This document shows positions 60,201 through 64,000 of a stretch of 64,000 nt of DNA, piece by piece. Under the pieces are notes generated by a model. That model was not told where the DNA came from, ran no database searches, and was given only the letters and a program-made list of their open reading frames with translations. The translations under genes and the position numbers were made by a program. Positions within the stretch are counted from its first letter, which is position 1. Each line of letters opens with the position of its first letter. This stretch comes from Nageia nagi (Eukaryota > Pinophyta): positions 16,182,001 to 16,246,000 of the forward strand of contig JBITNC010000001.1 of the NCBI GenBank assembly GCA_050084985.1, given 5' to 3'.

Positions 60201-60520
60201 GCTTGGAAATTAGACCATGTGAACCAATGAGCCTTCGGAAAGTCAGAAGGAGAAAAACCAACATTGGGATCAAACAGACTAAGCTTATTTTTCATAAGAA
60301 AGCAAGCCTCTCTTTTCCCCAGATTCCGTCGCATGGGGTTTTGACTTTTCTTATCAAAGGGTTTTTCCACCATTTTGAAGTCCCCACAAAAGACCCAAGT
60401 CGCAAGGAGAAGAGAGAGGGCAAGCCACCGCAAAAATCTCTTTCATGAGCATCATTTGAAGCATAGATATTGATTATACCAAAAGGTCTTCTCAAGATCT
60501 CGAGCAACACCCAGACAGCT
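57250..60520 (-). pseudogene. LINE ORF2: endonuclease, RT, zf-RVT
   Basis: Minus-strand pieces in order. Endonuclease: RPFGIINIYASNDAHERDF (about 60490) and LATWVFCGDF (about 60390; the usual GDFN). RT: MDNHKALGIDGFPCEFYKEF (about 59377-59320), ITLLNASYNIIAKALALKLR-like text with the frame break (59170), GPFFVSSVKMLF (about 58900), SVRQGCILSPYLF (about 58800) and the catalytic box HFADDSFLTL (about 58670). Then FKFLGIPFAF and the C-terminal region (58615-58100). The zf-RVT zinc motif CPCCQESEDLPHAF lies near 57330-57290. In the family, ORF2 nicks DNA and copies element RNA. Frameshifts and stops make this copy inactive. Confidence 0.85.
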
Positions 60521-61185
60521 TGATTGCAGGGTTAGCCCCCCAAGACACCACATTCGATTTCCACTTGGGAGAAATGAAAGTGATAACACCCCCTTTCCCA
60601 ATCAAATGATTGGTATGAAGAAAAAGGGCCCCATGGCTATAACAATTTTAACTTCTTGTAAACAAACAAAATCAAGCATTTCATAAGAGTGAGTCATATC
60701 ATCAAGCTCACTTCGGACCGTATACTTCTAGGTTGGGTCTGTCAACCCTCTTACATTCCATGAAAAGCAAATCATTAAGAAACATCATAGGTTAGAAGCT
60801 CCATAGCATCCTTTGAATCCCCCAAAATTTGCAGGGACCCAAATGAGTTGCTTTCATCATGCAAGGCTCCCACCTGATGGCGTTTTTTCAATAGGCCCAG
60901 AAGGAATGCCTCTCTCAGATTACGTGAATGGCGAAGTTTGCCTCCAAAACCATCCTCCATCCTTGGAATAGGAGCATACCAACAATCGAAGCAAACGAGG
61001 GGTCGGACCAAATAGAATTGGCAGGTCAGGTTGACAACAATGCAGACATTGATGCAAAAGTGACAACCGGAGGTGGTTGAACAGTATTGACAGCTTGCGT
61101 AGGCTACATGTCCAAAATGACCATAGGACTAACCGTTTCTTGAGGAGCAAAACGATGGTTGTGGCAGTTGTTAACTATGGTCCAT

Positions 61186-61990
61186 TTATCCTCCCACCTT
61201 TGTTAGAAGGCGTTGGGTGAGAAGATGAAGAGAGGGGAATAGAGAGTTTTTCTTTGAACCGAACCACCATGAGTGGGCAATCACGAATCTTGTGGTCAAG
61301 TGACTGGCAGCAATAGCAAGTATTCGAAGCCCAATAAACTCCACCCTTTGACGTAAACCCTCATCACCAATATTGATGTCTATGAACTTGGGAAAATCGC
61401 AAGTTAAATCCACCTTAACACAAACTCTATGAGAAGGTCAAGCTGAAAAAAACCACTAAGGTTCAAAACAAACAAATTGACCAATGGACTCAGCTAAGGA
61501 TTTTAAAAACTTCCACAGGGGAATAGGAAGCCTAGGAAACTCCACCCAAATAGGATATCCACAACACCTTCATTCTCAACATTAAAGCTTGGCATGTAAG
61601 GTTGCAGGACAAGAAGAGAATAACGAACTATCCAAGGACCTTTACTAAGAACTTTTTGGGCATGCACAAGGTCAGAGAAATGGAAAAAAAAAAACCTTTG
61701 GTAAGGTTTTACACATTCTCAACTTTAACACCAAACGGACTCCAAACCTGACTCACCTAAGTACGCAAAAGGGTATCATTTGAGATACAACCAAAGAAAT
61801 AACCAACAAGGGTGTGTGATTCAAACCAATGACAAGTAGTACGAAATTCTTCTATAGGAATGAAAACTTAAGGGATAGCAGCATTACATCGTGCTCCACT
61901 TTCGGAAAAAACTTGTGAGGGTGCTTCCAGCACACCCTCCACTCCAATCACTTCATGCAACGATGAAATGCCATTAAGAGTAGCAGCCAT
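61186..61990 (-). pseudogene. LINE ORF1 (DUF4283 and zinc knuckle)
   Basis: It begins MAATLNGISSLHEVIGVEGV at 61990. HTLVGYFFGC (about 61820), FFFFHFSDLVHAQKVLSKGP and WIVRYSLLVLQPYMPSF (about 61690-61580) match the DUF4283 pattern of plant LINE ORF1. A perfect knuckle CYCCQSLDHKIRDC (C-x2-C-x4-H-x4-C) lies at about 61315-61275. ORF1 binds the element RNA. Several stops read as CAA/CAG changed to TAA/TAG (for example after NAAIP), consistent with cytosine deamination, and there is a frameshift before the knuckle. Confidence 0.8.
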
Positions 61991-62129
61991 ACTTAAAGGA
62001 CAGAGCATCGGCCAAGGCAGAGTAAATGCATAGACGTTTCAGAGCAGGGATGTCTCAGTAAAAATCCAAAGGGATTAATGTGGTATGACATAGGAAGCCA
62101 AAAACCCTAAAGGATTTGCATGCATGCAA

Positions 62130-62136
62130 AGAACAT
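62130..62136 (+). repeat. Probable LINE target-site duplication (right)
   Basis: Pairs with agaacat at 56637-56643 and places the LINE 5' end at 62129, about 140 bp upstream of the ORF1 ATG. Confidence 0.45.
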
Positions 62137-62720
62137 TCAGCTTGGCTCTTCTCCTCTCTCAAATTCCTATAGTTCGTAAATTTTGGCAACTATTTGATAT
62201 CGAGAATTGTATGCTGAGAGTATGTGTTATTATGGTGATGTTTATAAGGATTTCTTAGACTGATCTTCTATATTAGTTTACAACATTACAAATCCCATAT
62301 AATCTTATTTGTAAATGTCTATTAGGGACTTCCGAATGAAACATTTCAGTTTGTTGAGATGTTTTTACTTGTTAAAACATTGACCAAGTGATCGCAAAGC
62401 AACATTTATTTTCAAATCATGACTTGAAACTTATAAATCGACAAAGCCAAAGAGTAAAGAGTCAACTTGTTACATTAGAAACCATAAAATATTCATAGCA
62501 ATAAAACCATAACCAAAGATTTTCCATTCCATGACAATTCTATTTCATAAACATCAAATTTATATTGAAGTCCACGCATACAGATAAATTACAAATAGTT
62601 CAAAGCATTAAAAATACAGATACCTAAAATTCAACTGTATAGATTTCACTCCATAGACAATGAATCATGCTCAATCCCAACACCAAGTATGACCTTCATC
62701 TATGCACCTGTTCCTCATCT
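62137..62720 (-). other. Probable intron DNA between LINE and hAT element
   Basis: No gene or exon of the dehydrogenase was recognised on the minus strand. If the gene continues right of the window, this is intron. Confidence 0.4.
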
Positions 62721-62728
62721 GTATAAAC
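62721..62728 (+). repeat. hAT target-site duplication (left)
   Basis: The sequence gtataaac recurs exactly at 63447-63454. Eight bp is diagnostic of hAT elements. Confidence 0.9.
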
Positions 62729-63446
62729 CATAGTTATCAAAATCGGCCAAAAGTCGGGATCGACCTGCTAAACAATTTTTTTGGACTGATTCCAATTTTT
62801 TTATTTTTGCTGATGTGGCGATTTTTTGCCGATTCCCCAGCTGATTATTGGAAAAAAATTGGCAAAAATTGCGAGGTACTATCTAGGGAGAAAAAAAAGG
62901 TCAAATTTGGATTTTTTTTTTTATTTTTTTTGGCAAACTTCAGCTAGGAGGAGCTAGGAGAAACATCATTTGCACGATTTGTGCTAGATTCCAACACAGC
63001 CACAAGTAGGAGATCCATTATATTCCCAAGAAGAAGAACTAGCAAAAACCACTAACAGGGCTAAAGCAACAAAAGAGAGCTTGATAAAAGGGAAACAAAG
63101 ACAATATGGACATTAGAATCTAGATATATGTTTTAGTTCAGACTTTGTTTTGTGAATTTGGAAATTTTTGATGTGTTTTGGTCCTTGCACATTCGATATG
63201 TAATACAAAACTGAAAACTCTACAATTTCCAATGTTAAAGATGTTTTCACTAGTGTAATGTGTTATTTGAAATGGAATGTTGTCTTGTTTTATATGCAAT
63301 GTTAAGAGATAACTAAAAATGATTTGTTTCAATGTCAAATTGTAAAAATTCTTGATTTTTCTTATTGGCCGATTTTTTGCCGATTTTTGGCCGATTCTCA
63401 AAAAATCAGAATCTTCAATCCAAACATTCCGAGTCTGACAACTTTG
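62729..63446. mobile_element. Non-autonomous hAT element (718 bp)
   Basis: Bounded by imperfect terminal inverted repeats (left CATAGTTATCAAAATCGG, right end in reverse complement CAAAGTTGTCAGACTCGG) and an exact 8-bp TSD. Subterminal 'cggccaaaa.tcgg' words occur in inverted orientation at both ends, typical of hAT transposase-binding regions. There is no transposase frame; the open pieces inside (62702-62947 and 63138-63401) are chance. It would have been moved in trans by a hAT transposase. Confidence 0.9.
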
Positions 63447-63454
63447 GTATAAAC
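63447..63454 (+). repeat. hAT target-site duplication (right)
   Basis: An exact copy of 62721-62728. Confidence 0.9.
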
Positions 63455-64000
63455 ACTAAGCAACATCCATTACATTCGTCTCACTTACAACTAGCTGCAC
63501 ACTCATCTGTGTGCATTGAATAACCGTCATATTGCATCCCAATTCTAGAATGCCAACTGGCACCCAACAAAGGTACAGAAGCCAGACATCTCTGTAACTG
63601 AATCTTGATCAATTTGTAAAAAGTATGCAAGGTGTACTATTGTATTCTCTCAATGAAGGTTTTAAACTTCTGGCTAACTGAATTCTTTCCCACAATACTT
63701 CTGATAAGTAAGTTTTACTGGAATTCCCAGTCTCATATTCCTTGCTACCTGTCCTAATATCTATACTTTCTATTATTGATAATGAAAAAGGCTTTTTTAA
63801 GGCAATCTCTGTCTCCTTCATGCATGCATATTGTTAAAAGTTCATTTTAAGTTTACTGTGTGTTTATGTTCATCTAAGAATTCTTAACTTCCTTATGTTT
63901 GGAGTAGTGCTCTAACCAACACATCATAAATCATAGTGTGGATAATTTGTTATCAGAGTGGGATTGCAACGATATCTTCTCAAGGCTTGCACTCATATAG
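63455..64000. other. Probable intron or intergenic DNA
   Basis: No dehydrogenase exon was recognised. Near 63948-63963 the sequence ttgttatcagagtggg resembles an initiator-Met primer site (tggtatcagagc) with changes, so a Copia or chromovirus LTR might end there, but the LTR cannot be checked inside the window. A 70-residue minus-strand frame (63609-63821) has no recognised family. Confidence 0.3.

Larger units (their letters stand above)
56644..62129 (-). mobile_element. L1-type LINE
   Basis: A 5.5-kb minus-strand non-LTR retrotransposon with ORF1 (61990-61186) and ORF2 (about 60520-57250), both broken by stops and shifts. A 7-bp direct repeat agaacat at 56637-56643 and 62130-62136 is a likely TSD. 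The 5' UTR is about 140 bp; the 3' end (cggccaagcgagag then taattacaatg on the minus strand) has no clear poly(A). It lies between exons of the dehydrogenase gene, in the same orientation, if that gene continues right. LINEs move by copying their RNA directly at a nicked target. Confidence 0.85.

Noticed and set aside
57539-60448. Plus-strand frames across the LINE
   Set aside because: Antisense shadows of LINE ORF2; no independent motifs.
62702-63401. Two short open frames as genes
   Set aside because: They lie inside or overlap the 718-bp hAT element and match no protein family.

Overview
The window is AT-rich plant nuclear DNA built almost entirely of transposable elements, many inserted into one another. 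No rRNA, tRNA or CRISPR signal was seen. Tat-like Ty3/Gypsy, Copia, chromovirus-like Gypsy, L1-type LINE and hAT-type sequences are present. The only support for a host gene is the last two exons of a TIC32/retinol-dehydrogenase-like short-chain dehydrogenase on the minus strand, with a LINE in its intron. A seed plant with a large genome, probably a gymnosperm, fits best; that is inference.

Left part (1-42.7 kb). The scaffold is one degenerate minus-strand Tat-like Gypsy element (here B). Reading right to left it has gag (39.2-37.6 kb), protease (30.4-29.8 kb), reverse transcriptase (17.4-16.6 and 8.4-7.6 kb), RNase H (7.8-7.1 kb) and integrase (6.6-5.6 kb). Three later LTR insertions, each with a target-site duplication (TSD), split it: D (8387-16596, minus), E (17449-28895, plus) and F (Copia, 30371-36953, plus). 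B reads on from one side of each insertion to the other; D sits inside the conserved PFGL motif of B's RT. An LTR of another family lies at 216-1355 (plus, preceded by a polypurine tract), and a relative in opposite orientation lies at 40809-41953, beside a plus-strand integrase remnant (C, 41961-42745).

Middle (42.7-56 kb). This is mostly degenerate unassigned sequence with two minus-strand stretches that look once-coding. A chromovirus-like Gypsy derivative G (47556-52678, TSD tgatg) sits in one copy of a tandemly duplicated segment of about 400-500 bp.

Right part (56-64 kb). The dehydrogenase exons lie at 56139-56300 and 56437-56483. An L1-type LINE with ORF1, endonuclease, RT and zf-RVT remnants occupies 56644-62129, and a 718-bp non-autonomous hAT element with a perfect 8-bp TSD lies at 62729-63446. 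Both fall in the dehydrogenase intron if the gene continues to the right.

Two patterns stand out. None of the four TSD-bounded LTR elements (D, E, F, G) shows a recognisable reverse transcriptase: D is gag only with an antisense plant-mobile-domain-like reading frame, E is gag-protease, F is gag-protease-integrase, and G is gag-protease plus a possible pol tail. D, E and G also each carry tandem repeats just upstream of the 3' LTR. Finally, the 5' LTR of F holds a long palindrome made of an inverted copy of its own 3' LTR start, polypurine tract and adjoining internal DNA, joined at a 6-bp microhomology.
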